Shown here: positions 1 to 13,071 of the stretch, piece by piece | How the letters are laid out: the number at the start of each line of letters is the position of its first letter | Position numbering within the stretch: the first letter of the stretch is position 1 | Assembly: GCA_033002965.1 (NCBI GenBank) | Contig: JAURVB010014585.1 | Coordinates: 1 to 64,000 of the forward strand | DNA: 64,000 nt | Direction of reading: 5' to 3' | Source of the DNA: Piper betle | Lineage: Eukaryota > Streptophyta > Magnoliopsida > Piperales > Piperaceae | Translations under genes and position numbers: made by a program | The notes under the pieces: model-generated | Told to the model about the DNA's origin: nothing | The model's input: only the letters and a program-made list of their open reading frames with translations | Database searches by the model: none

Positions 1-1805
1 GATGGTGGGTTCAGTGAGGGAGTGTCCTTTAGGGAGAGAGTGATTTCCTTGTGCTATGCCAGCACGATTAGGTTCTTACTTTGACCCTTTGCCCTGATTA
101 TAGGAGGTACCTTCGTGGTACTGTTTAGTGCTTGGAGTGTAGGTAGTAAGTTGCAGACTGGTTTTGAAGTGACGAATTCACCCTAGCTTGGGAGTGACGC
201 AGATAGGGACTTCTATCAAATAAGACCACATTTACTAGATAGAGGGATGCCAGTGTATGCTCCTCTTAACTGATAACTTTGCTTGAGAGAGTCTATCACA
301 ACATTATTAGTCATGTGAGTGAAGATTAGTACTACAAATCATTACAAGACAACAGGTCACACACCATTGAAGAACTGATAAGACAGATGTCAAACTTCAT
401 TACGAGTCCCCGTAGGCTCGAAGGGAGATAGTGATTCTTTGGGTCGTTTGAACCCTATACGTTTAGAAGTGTGTGACTAGTACGGTATCGAGAAACGCAT
501 GCCTACTATTAGTTGATTGAACTAGAGCCACTTAGAAACCATCTCTCAGACTCGTTATTAATTGGATGTTCCATAGGTTGGCCACCTATGGCAGAGTCTA
601 ATCATGATGATCTTAGAGACTTGTCCATGGACCTACCTATATTTTTGAGCCACCCAATATCTTATACAAAGTTTTCATTACCCTTATAACTCGCATGATT
701 ACCTTTACATCACCACAAATAGAGTGACATACATACCTAGCATGATCTCCTCAGCTCATTGTACTCTTCCAACACACCTGATGTCAGACTATGTGAAGAT
801 AAGACACCTCCTAGTTTGAAAGCAGCTTGATTAGTCTTACATGGGAGATCCAATCTTTTCTCATGTGACCATAGATGTTGGACATAGCCAAGCCTTTACC
901 CGAGTATTTTCATACTCACTCTTTCAGATATATTATTCCTACCATTAGTTTACCCAGATGACTGAAATGAGTAGACATTGACAGTGCACATGCCATAGAT
1001 GAGATGTTGACCACACAATTCCATGAAGAGTATATTTTCATACTACTTTAGACACATTGTGCATGTACAGGTGTACTTGCTGCCATTCCATCATAGAGAG
1101 CTCTCTTCAGCAACAATTTAGTAGTTATATAGATAGTTACAAAAGCCACAACACGTAGTAGAGTCATAATAGCTATCTTTATTCCAATATGGAACATAAT
1201 GAGATACTTGACTTGGGAACGAGTTAGCTAGGACCCAGTGAGCGGTCCAGTTCCTCTTATAAGGACAATTGAGTGTCATACCTAGACTGATGACAATGAG
1301 CCATATACCTCATTAGCATACACCCTTACTTGGTACCCGTGTCTACCGTATGCTAGTAGGACTCATAGAACACCCCAGTATAATCATAGGACTTGGAGCA
1401 GAGTGTCCTGAGGGTACACGTAGTCACCTGTCATATCGATGAGTATCAGCGAGATATGAGTAGATAGATGTTAGCAGCACACATTGCACCAATATAGTTT
1501 TTCCTAATGTAGTTCAGATTAGTACGTTGTAGTACTCTAGAGTACTTGCTTGACCACCCAGTAGGCCCTTAGGGGTGAACCTAGGTTTTTCCAGCTGAGG
1601 TCATTGCATTTAAGTTCCCATTGTTGGCAATGACCCTAGGGGTCAATCCAGCCAAATGATTCTAGCATATGTGGTCCTATCCTGCAAGATTAGTAAGAAG
1701 CTAGTAAGCTTCGTCAGTGTTCAGAGTTTCAGATTCATGTTGGTCTGTTTAAGCTATATGTAGCTAGCTTTAGAGGGAGAGATACCCTCTGGGTCATAAC
1801 TCAAC
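1..1805. other. Gene-free stretch, probably decayed retroelement
   Basis: No ORF of useful length and no recognisable protein motif was found on either strand. The base composition is less AT-rich than the later intergenic DNA. The stretch runs directly into a retroelement polypurine-tract/LTR junction at 1806-2251, so it is probably the worn internal region of that element. That is inference from position; no domain was recognised here. Confidence 0.35.
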
Positions 1806-2251
1806 AGCTTTAGTTTTGCCAACTCAGTGGCATCTTCAGTTGAGTCCACCGATTGCAGTGGATGTGAGAAATTTTGAGGATGGAATTTTCGTAAGGAGGA
1901 GAGGTTGTACAACCCCAACTTGGCCTTATAGTTTTGCCCAGTTTGGGCTAGTCTCGAGTAGGTTCGAGAGAGTTCGAACCAGACTAGTTTTCAGACCTGG
2001 AGTATGGGGCCTAAATGACCATATAAGAGCTTTAGTTTTGCCAACTCAGTGGCATCTTTGGTTGAGTCCACCGATTGCACGTGGATGTGAGAAATTTTGA
2101 GGACAAAATTTTTGTAAGGAGGAGAGGTTGTAAAACCCCAGCTTGGGGTTATAGTTTTGCCCAGTTTTGGCTAGTCTCGAGTTAGTTCGAGAGAGTTCGA
2201 AACCAGACTAGTTTTTAGACCTAGAGTATGGGGCTTAGATGACCATATAAG
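1806..2251 (+). repeat. 222-bp tandem duplication of a retroelement 3' junction
   Basis: Two near-identical direct units start at 1806 and 2028, both opening AGCTTTAGTTTTGCCAACTC. Each contains GAAATTTTGAGGA, then a purine tract (AAGGAGGAGAGG at 1893-1904 and 2116-2127), then T and a TGT(A) boundary followed by CAACCCC or AAACCCC. This arrangement matches the known 3' end of plant Ty3/gypsy internal regions: polypurine tract followed directly by an LTR beginning TGTAACACCCC. The copies differ by scattered substitutions, including a CG/TG change. An open frame of 94 codons across the first unit is a by-product and is not treated as a gene. Confidence 0.7.
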
Positions 2252-2364
2252 CATGTTATGATGGCTGAGTATGACTAATCATGCAAATGATAGCTTCAGT
2301 CATGCTACAACAGAGCATGAGTTATCGATGCATACACGAGGTATACAGATTTAGTTTGTGTGTG

Positions 2365-2516
2365 TGTGAGATCCTCAACTTAGTCCCACATCTAATACCT
2401 ACTGGGAGAAGATCCTGTTTATAAGTGAGAATGGACTATAGATCTTTAACTTAGGTCAACCATTTTAAAGAAATGACTTAGGCCCATTACGTTGCACTTT
2501 GAGATGGGTCATTACA
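2365..2516 (+). mobile_element. Solo LTR of a TRIM retrotransposon
   Basis: A 152-bp block opens TGTGAGATCC and closes TCATTACA, flanked on both sides by GTGTG (2360-2364 and 2517-2521), a 5-bp target duplication. It is the reverse complement of the 154-bp LTRs of the complete TRIM at 33796-34331, with scattered differences. It therefore looks like one LTR left after recombination between two. It has no coding capacity. The GTGTG flank is low-complexity, so the duplication alone is weaker evidence than the LTR match. Confidence 0.8.
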
Positions 2517-2521
2517 GTGTG

Positions 2522-4239
2522 TGTTAGCGAGGGTTTTATGGGTAGATCTAGGCCATTGTAGCATTTAATATCCGTTTGGAATTTTTAGGATGATTCATTT
2601 TCATGTATCTTAGGGATTTCAGACTATCGGATTACCCCTATGGGCTTAGCTTAATTTGAGTCATAGATTTTCACCCGATTGAGTTCAAAGTTGTAAGGCT
2701 CATTTAGCTTTCTTGCCTTGATTACTACATATAGAGTCACTCTTAGGCCTCGAGTCAGTTTTGACTTTTATCAGTCTCGATCCAATCTTTCCGATAGTAT
2801 ATATATAGTTTATACCATTGATGGGCCCCACTAAGTACACGAGTTATCGAACGTTCAAATCGTGCCACGTGACAAGATCAAAGCCATCTATGTCAGTCCT
2901 AGCATTCACTAGTTATTTTTTATTGATTTCCCCTTATTTTTAGAGGATTTTCACTATTAGTGTGGCTGCCACTTTGGGCCACCGTCGGTGAGTCTCCAAA
3001 CTGCCCTTGGCCAATGGACCGGTACCACCATGACTACCTTGTGGGCGGCTATCGATCCATATGCATCATCACCACTAGCGCTGCTAACAACGGCTTTGGT
3101 CCACGTCAACCAAATCGAAACATAATAAAGAAAATGACTAATAAACTAATATTAAATAAATAAATAACTAAACTCATGGATAGATAGATAAATAATAAAT
3201 ACATAAAAAAATAATACCTTGCAATAAAATAATAATATAATTATACTATATAAATTCATGGCTAACACGAGTAAATATCAACATATACTCGTGCTAGTAA
3301 ACATATAAATAAATAAATAAACAAATAAAATGACTGGACTGCCGACAATTTGCAGGCAACCTGTTGTTGCTGGCCAATCAAATAGGTAAGAGAGCGAGCA
3401 GGGTAGGGGAGGGAAAAGAAGAGAGGAGAAGGAAAGAGGAGAAGAAGTCGGGGCGAGCTGCTCGCCGGTGGCATACTGTCGGTGGCTACAAGGAAGGGGA
3501 AAGAGGAAGTGGCGGTGAAGAGGGGTTGGGGAAGGAAGAAGGAGGGAATGGGGGAGGAAGACGGGGAAAGGAAGGAGGAGGGGAGGCTGGTTGGGACGGC
3601 GGCTGGTCAACAGTGGCACTGCCGGAGGCTGGCCAATGGTAGCGCTACTGGTGGCATGGTCGTTGGTGGTGGCTTCATCAAGAGAGAGGTGGAAGAAAGT
3701 CGGTTGGGTGAGTTGGGGAAGAAAATAGCGGGAAGGAAAAAAAACAAGCGAGGTGTCGGCCATGATGGAAAACATGAGTTTTTTTTTCTAAATTCTCACA
3801 TGGCTAGGTTAGACCAATCAAGTGTAAAGTGGATTCTAAAGACTCCTAAAAACTATCTAAGGGCTATCAAGATGAATCAAACATGACATGAAAGCAAGAA
3901 AAAATAAAAATGGGAATTAAATAAACTTGACATTCGTCTAATGCATGCTCTAAAAACTACCAACCCAACTAAAAATCCTAACCAATGCGTCCTAATAAAA
4001 TCAACGACCTAAATCTAATAAAATAACCATAGCTTACTCTCGTATATACTAATAACTCAGTCTGTTGCTGTGTATCTAACGCTATCATCATATACTCGAG
4101 TATACATGTACCTTCATAGCATGTACACAATGTCGGCCTTGGCCCTGTGCAAGTGTTTTGAAAGCTAAAACGACCTAGACACACGATCGAATTGACTAGT
4201 TAGTGCCTATAAAACCCTATCTCGGGTCGTGGGTTTTAA
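2522..4239 (+). mobile_element. Worn LTR-like copy (fourth member of the 2.9-kb family)
   Basis: From about 3200 the order of features matches the copies at 7441-10306 and 6645-12462: an AT-rich lead, a purine/GC-rich block (about 3390-3760), a stretch with CATGCTCTAAAAACTACCAA (3944-3963), a repeat of the CTCRTATATWCTGATAACTC type (near 4036), and an end resembling GTGGGTTTTA (about 4230). The element could begin at the TGT boundary near 2129 and so be the 3' LTR of the element at 1806-2251; this is inference. ORFs in the purine-rich block (3364-3886) have no recognisable motif and occur on both strands, so they are not called as genes. Confidence 0.5.
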
Positions 4240-4254
4240 AAATACAATATCATA

Positions 4255-5422
4255 AATAAGTCATAACAATAGTTACAAAGTTTTATCACCTTATCTCCAC
4301 TGTATTTCTGATGATCAGGACTAGAATTATAAGACTTTTAAACCTGATCATACTAGATTAGGCATGCCTCCAGTTGCCAGTTTTGGGTGAAAATCTGGAT
4401 ATCCAATACAAGTTAACGCCATACAATTTTATTCAAGTGGTTATTTTCAACGTTCGCAACTTTGTACGGATGCAAACAAGCTAAGCCAGCTCGTGAGTAT
4501 TTAATGTTCAACTCATTTAGTTTGAACTTGTACTCATCAATTTTATACTCAAAAAAATACTCAGATTATAATAGGTAGCTTATTGAACTATGAACAAAAC
4601 TTGAACTAAGGACTGTTAGGTCAACATGGCTAGAAACTCGAGTTCAATGTGTCCGAACTCAATATAATACTCGGCTCGCATAATATTTTTTATATCAAAT
4701 TTTTTATATGAGTAAATAACTCTTATACCATCATTAATTACCTTCAAAAAAATATTACTAATACTATAATATGTTGCTTAAATGTTAACTATGTAGCTTG
4801 TTTAATAGTAGCAATATTTATACTTACCTTAAATTATTATTTTCCCAAAGAAAAATATATCATATATTATTTATACTAAATTAAGAATATATATTGGTTG
4901 CACTCATGGTAATTAGCTGCTTACTTAATTACTCAATAATAACTAAGGCATGTGATAGTTATAAAGTACTAATTAATGAATACTTTAGTACTATTTATTA
5001 GTTGATGCTAAATGTTATGTACTTGCTACTTATCAGAGTATAATCAAGGCAAGCTATTTCGCTCAGCTCGGCTTAGCACGACTAATATCATAATCAAACA
5101 CAAACCAAATTTGAACAAATAAATATTCAGTTCTACTTCGGCTTGAAATATATAACCTAGTAATGAACCAAGCTTGAACAAGCTAATTTAAAAACAGGTT
5201 AAATATGAACAAAGAGGTACTCGACTTGGCTCGACTTGTTGACACCCCTACAACTTGGGAAGCTGCTTGCCATATTTATTGGCATAACAAATTTGATACG
5301 TGGGTATGAGTAAGGAAGCTAATTTCAATGTCCTAGCATGAGCTGCTTCCAAACAGTGTGAAAAGAGGTTATTTGTCTACTTATTTAATTAAGACCAACC
5401 TAATAAGCATATACTAGAAGGA

Positions 5423-5494
<72 letters not shown>

Positions 5495-5570
5495 TATATT
5501 TTTGAAAATTTCGTACTTGAGTACTCCACTTGATCCAAGCTTGCTCTAATTCATTTACATCGAATTCTAA
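4255..5570 (-). repeat. Repeat family X, copy 3 (inverted)
   Basis: This block is the reverse complement, with many substitutions, of the two direct copies at 18640-20400 and 20640-22310. Shared landmarks are the stretch around 4300-4460 (compare 19555-19700 and 21470-21650), the segment beside GAAGCTGCTT (5259-5268), and the sequence flanking the TA microsatellite. No ORF or terminal structure was recognised, so the class of element is unknown. It could be an LTR or another non-coding transposon. Confidence 0.6.
5426..5493. repeat. (AT)n-(CA)n microsatellite inside family X
   Basis: A pure AT run (5426-5481) continues into a CA run. The flanks match the flanks of the microsatellite at 20468-20591, so the tract belongs to the repeat family and did not arise independently. 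The ORF reading through it is low-complexity and is rejected. Confidence 0.9.
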
Positions 5571-5729
5571 ATTAAAAAAATAATATATGTCATAGTCTTC
5601 AAATCTCATTTTGTGTTCTAAAAAATGGACTTTACTCCATGCTTGACTTTGTGCAATTTCTTGGGTAAGCTCTTTATTGACAAAACATCTCAAATCAAGT
5701 AATGAAATTCATCATGTTAAAAATTATTT

Positions 5730-6005
5730 TTAACTTCAAAAACTCTTTGAGTTGATTCGACTTCATAATTTGCTAAATCAAACTCCATGGATGATTGCAT
5801 TGATCGATTTAGTAATTGACTAAGCGAACTAAGAGTCACAACATAGAAATTATCAAAACATCATTTTCCTTTTATATACTAATTTCATATAATTTTTTAT
5901 TTATATAATAAAAAATTTTAATATAAATGACTTTGAGCTAGTTTAGAGTCAACTCCATTCCATGCCATGAAGAGCCAAGTTCGAGTTTCGAGTTTTTGAA
6001 TTTCG
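5730..6005 (+). repeat. Repeat family Y, copy 1
   Basis: This stretch matches 22575-22950 in the same orientation. Shared parts include AAAAACTCTTTGAGTTGA near the start and TTTTAATATAAATGACTTTG further on. It is AT-rich and non-coding, and no terminal repeats were seen. The type is unknown. Confidence 0.55.
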
Positions 6006-6114
6006 ATAAAATCTATTAACATATTAAATCAACATTAAAAAGTAACATAAAACTTATATTTATTAATTTTAAATCCTAGGAATGTAAATAAATACTCATT
6101 TCATGCTGTTTTTA

Positions 6115-6463
6115 GGGTTTGTTTGGCTATGATGAAATTGTATGAATAAAATATAAAATTTGGAGGTCACAATTTTGTTTGTGTTTAATGTTTTGAAATT
6201 TAGTCAAAATAAATTTAAATTTCAGTCAAAGTAAATCTATGTAAATGTTTTATAAAACAACATTTTCTTATAAAAATAAAATAAATTGAAAATCTTTTAT
6301 GAACAGAACAACATTTTCACATGCACATTTATTTTCATCTTATTTTCTTATTATCTAAACATGTAAATAGAAATTTTTAAAATTTTCATATCATTAATTT
6401 CATTGTATTTCTATTTTAGAAAATTTTTTTATTTACACTATTTTCATGCCAACAAACGAAACC
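6115..6463. mobile_element. Tourist-like MITE with TTA target duplication
   Basis: A 349-bp AT-rich block has imperfect inverted ends: GGGTTTGTTTGGC on the left, and the complement of GGTTTCGTTTGTTGGC on the right. It is flanked by TTA at 6112-6114 and 6464-6466. A 3-bp TTA/TAA duplication with GGG..GTTTGG ends is the known signature of Tourist/PIF-Harbinger MITEs. It has no ORF, so it would have moved with transposase supplied from elsewhere. Confidence 0.7.
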
Positions 6464-6644
6464 TTAAAGTGTACCGACAAATCCTTTATAAATGGCTAGA
6501 GTCAACTTGAAGTCAACTCCATTAATCTATAGCTAGCCCGCATGTCCTAAGTTTTTAAGCTATATTTTTTAAAAAATAATTGTATAATTTATATAAATGG
6601 CCTCTTTCATGCGGAAATATTAGTTAAATTATGAGGAAAGTTAA

Positions 6645-9600
6645 TGTAACACCCCAAATCCGGTTCACACTCGTGAACCAAACCGGCATGTTACAGGCCC
6701 CGGTTAGGTCGGCTAACCCGAACCTAACTCGTGCGGATCCAATCTCGGCGTCTTAAGATGAAGATCCAACTTGCTATATGTATGTATGAATGCATAAAAC
6801 CCTAACAGGATACTACATGGATGACATGCAACCAATTTTCACACCAACACAATTACAATCAAAATTAGTAAAAATTCTAAAACGAAAGGGACAGAATTTC
6901 CCCTAAAAATGCAATTAGGGGCCACCCTGTCAAAATCATATATTCAAACATATATACGCATAGCAACAATAGCATTCACACAGACTTCTAATCTACCATA
7001 TTCATCATTCTCTGAACTTTGGGTCCTAGCCCATCACACTTTTGCTGCGCTACTCTCATCATTTCATTTCATGTCATTGTCATGCCTCAAATATTTAATC
7101 ATAGCATGTTTATAAAATAACATCATAAACAAAACATTAAACATTCAATCACCCAATGTGTGTGTGCAGAAGACCTTATTGCTCCTCCGTCCTGGCCGGC
7201 ACATCCATCTCGTGCTTATCACCTACATATATATAGGAAAAACGTCAGTAACAAGCGTTACTGGTCCGAAAAGAAAATAACTATAACAAACTGGCTATGA
7301 GAGCAAACTCTCACATGAAAGAAAACAACATATACTCCACGTGAACACTCTGAAGGGCACCACTGAGGAGCCACTGGGCTGCAGACCCGGTAGCATCCCG
7401 AACTTACTGATCTGCTACTGGTACTGTGCCGCTCTCGGCATGTAACACCCCGTTTCGGCTCACCCGTGAACCGACCCGGAAATGTCACCGGCGACCGAAC
7501 CGTTCGCTAATCTACTGGGTTCGGTTAAGCCGACCCGGATCTGCCCTCGGTGTCTCAAGATGGAGATGCAAACATGAAATGCATGGATGGGATGCGTGGG
7601 TTCTAACGTAGTCCTACATGCATGCTATGATGTACAAGCAAAGACAAGACAAAATAATAAATGAAAAACCAAAAGAAAATATATACTATTTTATAAAAAT
7701 ACGGTAACACATAATAATCTACCCTGACATTCAACCATTATCTCATTCATTTTTACCTGAGCCGAGTCTGTACTCCAAGGCTCCCTACTCATTCATATTT
7801 ATCAGTTCGTTTCATAACAAGTAATTCACTCAAGCAAACACATCCAAATTATCATTCACGTAGCATTAACACATCATTATTATACATTACACGCGGCAGG
7901 TACATGTGTGCGCGGTTCCGTGCTGCTCCTCCGCAGTCCCGACAGCTTTCATCGCTCGCATTCCTCACCTACATATATATAGAAAAACCGTCAGTAACGA
8001 GTGTTACCGGCCCGGAAAATAACTAATATCAATCTGGCACAGGAGAGCAAACTCTCCTGTTGAATCAAAACCATATACTTCCTCAAGAACTCTCATCAGG
8101 GCACATACGGGAGCCGTCGCCATCGGGTCGACAGCGTCCCCCTATCTTTCACATTCTCATGCCTCGGCCATTTCTCTATTGCTTCTCGCGTCAAATCTCG
8201 TTCCTATCCGCCCTCTGCACCTTCCATATTACTCCTGGCCTTGAGCACGAAGGCCGAGTACTCTCAGGCAGTCGCCTTCAGTACCCTTTGAAACCACAAG
8301 TCTAGACATGCGCTGCAATGCAGTACCCGTGAACCTCCACACTTCTCCGGGTTTGAGGAACTCAAAGGTGGAGTTGTCAGGATCCCTCGGGAATGAAACG
8401 GCCCGCACACCATTCCAGAGCCCACTGTCGACACACACGTGCCCGCTCGCGTAGCACGGTAGTCGGATTTCCCTCATTCAGTCTCTCACAAAAACACGAA
8501 AACTATACATATATATAGGTCTGGGTTGGGATTTATACAATAGGCCCGAAGGCAACGTGAGCTGGATCTGAAGTTCGAAAACAAACTCGAGGGATCTCAT
8601 CCTCGAGGGTTATTAATCCGGAAAATCGTTGGCTAAATGGCCCGAGTTAAGTGGGATTCGATAAAACGCCACTTAACTCGTCCTGCACATAATAAATCAA
8701 ATACACAAGAGAGTAGCGTAAATCAGAGAACGAGTCCTAAACGGACCTGGTAGAAGCTCCAAACGGGTCCACGCGCCTAGGCGGCGAGCTCCTACACCGT
8801 ACCTACACAATCAAGCTAAAAACTAACGCCCGCATGATGAATCACATATCCTATAGCATACACACACAATCAACACAATCACACGTCAATCAACACACAT
8901 CAACCTATATCAATTCTAGTGAGTCTACTTAAGCTAGTTTGATTAGATCATGATTATTACTTAATAACCCTAATTAGTTTCATAACTTCTATTTTTAACA
9001 CCACACAATCAAACAAATTTCATATTTTTATCCTTAATCAAATCTACATTTATATATATTATTATAACACACAATTCACCAATCCTAGCATGCAATTCTA
9101 ATAATCAAAACTTTCAAATAATTAAATTAAAATAAATTATACCTCGCGTCGTCGAAAATCGGCGACGGCTAGGGTTTCCGTTTCGTGGCTCGAAACTCGA
9201 ATTCGGCACCTAGCGGCGTCCGAAGTCCGATCAGATTGGACCGGGTGTGTTCGGCGGATGATCCGACGAATTTCCCACAAATCCAACGGTTTCCGGCGGT
9301 TCCGGCAGTGCGCGTTTTCCGGCGAGTGTCGGCGGTTTTCCGGCGGATTCCGACGGTTTTCCGGCGATGATTTGGGACGGAGCAATCAGGGGGTCTATCG
9401 GCACCAGCTCGACGAGCTCGGTCCAATGGTGGTGTCAAACAGGGTAGCCGAGGCGGCGATGGCCGTCGACGGCGGCGTCGAAAATGGGTGGCGGTGGCGG
9501 CGTTCTCCGATCGAGGCTCCGGCCGGCCTCGACGGTGGTCGGGACGATGGGGAAACGTCGGCGACGTCGAGGGGGTGGTCGTCGGGGTCACAGCGGCGGC

Positions 9601-12462
9601 GGCGCGGCTCGGACGGCGGCGAAATCAGTGGGCGGAGCGTCGCGGCTTGTGGGGCGATTCCGGCGTCGTGGCGGCGCGACGGTGGCCGGGGTTGGTCGGG
9701 GCGGCACGGCGACGACACGGCGGGGCGGGGCGGCGTCGATCGGCGGCCAGGCGGCGTCGGCCGTGGCGGCGGTGGCGCGCGAACAGGGGCGGCGGCGGTT
9801 AGGGTTTGGGCGTGGGGGAGAAAAGGTCGGGAGGAAGAAGAAGTGTGTGCGATGGCATTTTCGTAAATAAGTATTGACTCGATTCCTACTCGAGTCAAAA
9901 TAATAACTAGTTCGTAATAAATTCTAAAAAAAATCTAGAAAAATATGGAAAAATCACATAAAATAAAACAAACACAACAACATCCAAATGACATGCTCTA
10001 TAACTAATAACCCACCCGAATATAATCCAACGCGTCCTAATTCGTCATTCGGCCCTAAAATTATTTCTACGATCAAACATATAAAAAGAAAAAAATACTG
10101 CATACTTTCATATATTCAGATAACTCGTATCTCACCATCTTCTCGACGTTATCATCATATATTCAGGTACACCTGACTCTCATCGCTCATAACTCACGGC
10201 TGGTCTCGACTCAGCACGCGATTCATGAAACCGACTCGACTCGAACCAACGATCGAACCGACTGGTTCGGTAACGTAAAACCCTGACTCGAATCACGGGT
10301 TTTACACGGCACTTCTTTTTCAGTACTTCTCGTGAAACTTTATCCTAAGCCCTCTCCTTACCTCCATATTTCTCCTGGCCTTGAGCACGAAGGCCGAGTA
10401 CTCTTAGGCAGCCGCCTTTAGTACCCTTTGAACCACAAGTCCGGACATGCGCTGTACTAAACAGTACCCGTAAACCTCCACGTTCTCCGGGTGTGAGGAA
10501 CTCAAACGCGGAGTTGTCAGGATCCACTCGGGAATGGAACAGTCCGCTAGCACTAATCCAGAGCCCGCTTTGACTGTCACGGCATCCTCTGCATGGTACG
10601 TGCAGTTGATTTCTCCATCTCTCGTCTCACTGAAAACGCAAAAACTACATATATATAGGGCTAGGTAGGGATTTATATAATAGGCCCGAAGGCAACTTTT
10701 GGTGGATCTTGTTTTCAAAATCAACCTCGAGGGATCTCATCCTCGAGGGGTTATTAATCCAGAAAATGTTCGGTTAAATGGCCCGAGTTAAGTGGGATCC
10801 GATAAAACGCCACTTAACCCGTCCTGCAGACAATAAATCAAACATACAATAGAAAAGACGTAAAATCAGAGACGAGTCCTAAACGGACCTGGTAGAAGCT
10901 CCAAGCGTGTCATCGCGCCTAGGCGGCGAGCTCCTACTCCGTACCTACACATCAAAACTAAATACTAACGCCCGCTAACTAAATGATGCATCAAATCCGA
11001 CATGACCATCACACCACAATACAAACATCAACCATAACAATCAACAATTATAAATGTAAAAATAATTCCAACTTATCCTATTAACACCTATTTTATTATA
11101 TTTCCTAAGTTACGTTGTACTCGATTATCATACTCAAATTTACTTTACTTCATTAGCTCATTTAACCTTCATTCCCTGTTAATCACATCATGCACATGTT
11201 TACTTCATTCATAATCTTAACATTCATCATAATAATTAATCAACCCTAGCATGCTATGCTAACAATTATCATCAATTTTAAATAAATCAATCGGAGGTAA
11301 TTATACCTCACGTTGTCGACAATCGGCGACGGTTAGGGTTCCGTCGCGTGTCTCGGAACTCAAATTCGGCGCTCATCGGCGTCCGAAGCTCGATCGGGCT
11401 CGACTGGGTGAGCCCCGCGGAAGATCCGGTGAATTCCAGTGAATTCCAGAAATTCCGGTTTTTCGGCAGCTGTTGGCGGTTTTCTGGCGGCTTCCGGTGG
11501 TTTTCCGGCGACAATCGCCGGCGGCGTCTATTGGCCGGAAAGTGGTCGTGTTGGGTACCCTCGAAACCGGCTCGGCGAGCCCGACTCATCTACGAGGTCG
11601 ACGTGGCCAACGGAGGTGGTGGCTCGCCGAGAAATGCATAAAACAGAGCGGCGGCGATGGGAGAAGAATCCGGCCGATCTGGGCGGCGCTGGCCTCTGTT
11701 CCAGTCGGGGAAGGTCACTGGGCGGTCGAGTGGTGCTGAGGCGACCACCTGATCGTGGCGGCGATAGTCGCCGGCGGCAAAATCGGCGACGCGACCGAAA
11801 CTTGGCCGCGGCGCTAGGCACGGCGATTCCGGCGTCACGGCGGCCTGGCAGCGGCCGGGGCTGGTCGGGGCGGCACGGCAACGTCGTGGCCGAGCTAGGC
11901 GGCGACGATCGGCGGCCGGGCGGGCGTCCACGGCAGCGGTGGCGGCATGCGCAGTGGCGGCGCGCGGCAAGGGTTTGGGAAAGAAGAAAGGAAAGGTTGG
12001 GTGTGATGTGTGGTGGCAAACTCGTAAATATTACTTGACTCGTCTCCGACTCGAGTCAAAATAATATTTAAGTCGTAAAAAAATTCCAAAAAAATATGGG
12101 AAAAATCCCATAAAATCAAACAACACCAAAAATCATAATGATATGCTCTAGAACTATCAACCCACCCAAAATGCCCGTAACGCGTCCTAACGCGGGTAAC
12201 GGCCTAAAACTAATTCTACGATCCATTATATATCATAATAAAAAAAATGAACTGCATACTCTCATATATTCTGATAACTCATTCTTTTCTGCTGTGTTCA
12301 TGACGTTATCATCATATACTTGGGCACACATGACCCTCATGGCTCATACACGAGACCGGCGTTGGCTCAGTACACGTGTTCTGAAACTGACTCGACTCGA
12401 AAATAACGGTCGAACTGACCGGTTCTGAATATAAAACCCTGACTCGAATCGTGGGTTTTACA
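6645..12462 (+). mobile_element. Outer TG..CA LTR-like element, split by a relative
   Basis: It begins TGTAACACCCC and ends GTGGGTTTTACA, with GTTAA on both sides (6640-6644 and 12463-12467). Removing the nested element (7441-10306) and one CGGCA leaves about 2.95 kb, close to the 2.87 kb of the inserted copy, and both share the same order of blocks. TG..CA ends with 5-bp duplications are the signature of LTR-retrotransposon integration. With no pol genes and no paired direct repeat at its ends, it is best read as a long solo LTR of a Ty3/gypsy element, though a non-coding large derivative is possible. The 3' part holds a GC-rich block (about 11320-12020) with both-strand ORFs that I do not call as genes. 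Confidence 0.85.
7441..10306 (+). mobile_element. Nested TG..CA LTR-like element
   Basis: It begins TGTAACACCCCG, ends ACGGGTTTTACA, and is flanked by CGGCA at 7436-7440 and 10307-10311. It is inserted in the outer copy 6645-12462 and is therefore younger. Blocks shared with the outer copy include the segment at 8219-8385 (outer 10363-10530) and the GATYCGATAAAACGCCACTT block (8655 onward; outer 10796 onward). A CpG-dense block lies at about 9170-9850 and is much less eroded than in the third copy. Open frames there (9185-9898, both strands) reflect GC richness; no domain or intron structure supports a gene. Probably a solo LTR. Confidence 0.88.
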
Positions 12463-12467
12463 GTTAA

Positions 12468-13071
12468 TCTATAATAATTTTTCCTGTCTTATTAGAAGAA
12501 AATAGGAGATATATCATATAAAGTTAATTAATTATAAAGCTTCGTTAATTTAAAGTCATCAATAGATCAATTTGTCTCAATATATTATAAAATAGAGTAG
12601 CCTCTGGCAATTGAGGTAAACTAATTAAACTATAAATGTTGTCCGATTGTAATTGGACAAGTTATAAGTAAAAAAAAATGGTTAGATAGATATACATAGT
12701 CTGTTTTTATTTTAGCAACACCTAAATGTGATTTCATTTTTAGGATCATGAGACGTCATGACATGCGTAGAAATGTGGGTTTTCACCTTCAAGATACGTA
12801 TGGAACTTTGAATCAAAGTGGACGTAGTATATTAACCGCTGCAAGCAAGTGTGTAGTAAGATATCCACTGCCTAAATAAAGCTGCTAAATGAGCAAGTGA
12901 GCCGAGCTCCCCTTGTGCCTCGAACCCGACTCAAATAGCTCAAAGTTCGTTCCAGCTGACTCCAAATCGAAAGAGTTTTGAGCATACATGCTCAAAATCA
13001 ACTCGATTATTTCTGATACTGTTTAAGTTCGACTCAAGCTCAAATACACTTAAATTGTTAAATTTTAAAGA
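12468..13071. other. AT-rich gene-free spacer
   Basis: I see no gene or terminal-repeat structure. The right part (about 12890-13070) is rich in GAGCTC/CTCAAA words that lead into the minisatellite at 13072. Confidence 0.6.

Noticed and set aside
5424..5693. ORF running through the TA microsatellite (also 20284-20589 and 20351-20533)
   Set aside because: Half of each is Tyr-Ile repeat from simple sequence.
9185..9898. Long overlapping ORFs on both strands (also 11308-12038, 13579-14237) as possible genes
   Set aside because: They lie in GC-rich blocks of LTR-like copies, overlap on both strands, are Arg/Gly/Pro-rich and have no domain. The same block in each copy changes frame.
9850..9898. 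A shared start (TRVGIES-like) of antisense frames at about 9898, 14237 and 44449
   Set aside because: None begins with ATG (the first codon is TTG), and DNA-level homology of the repeat explains the resemblance. No evidence of protein-level selection.
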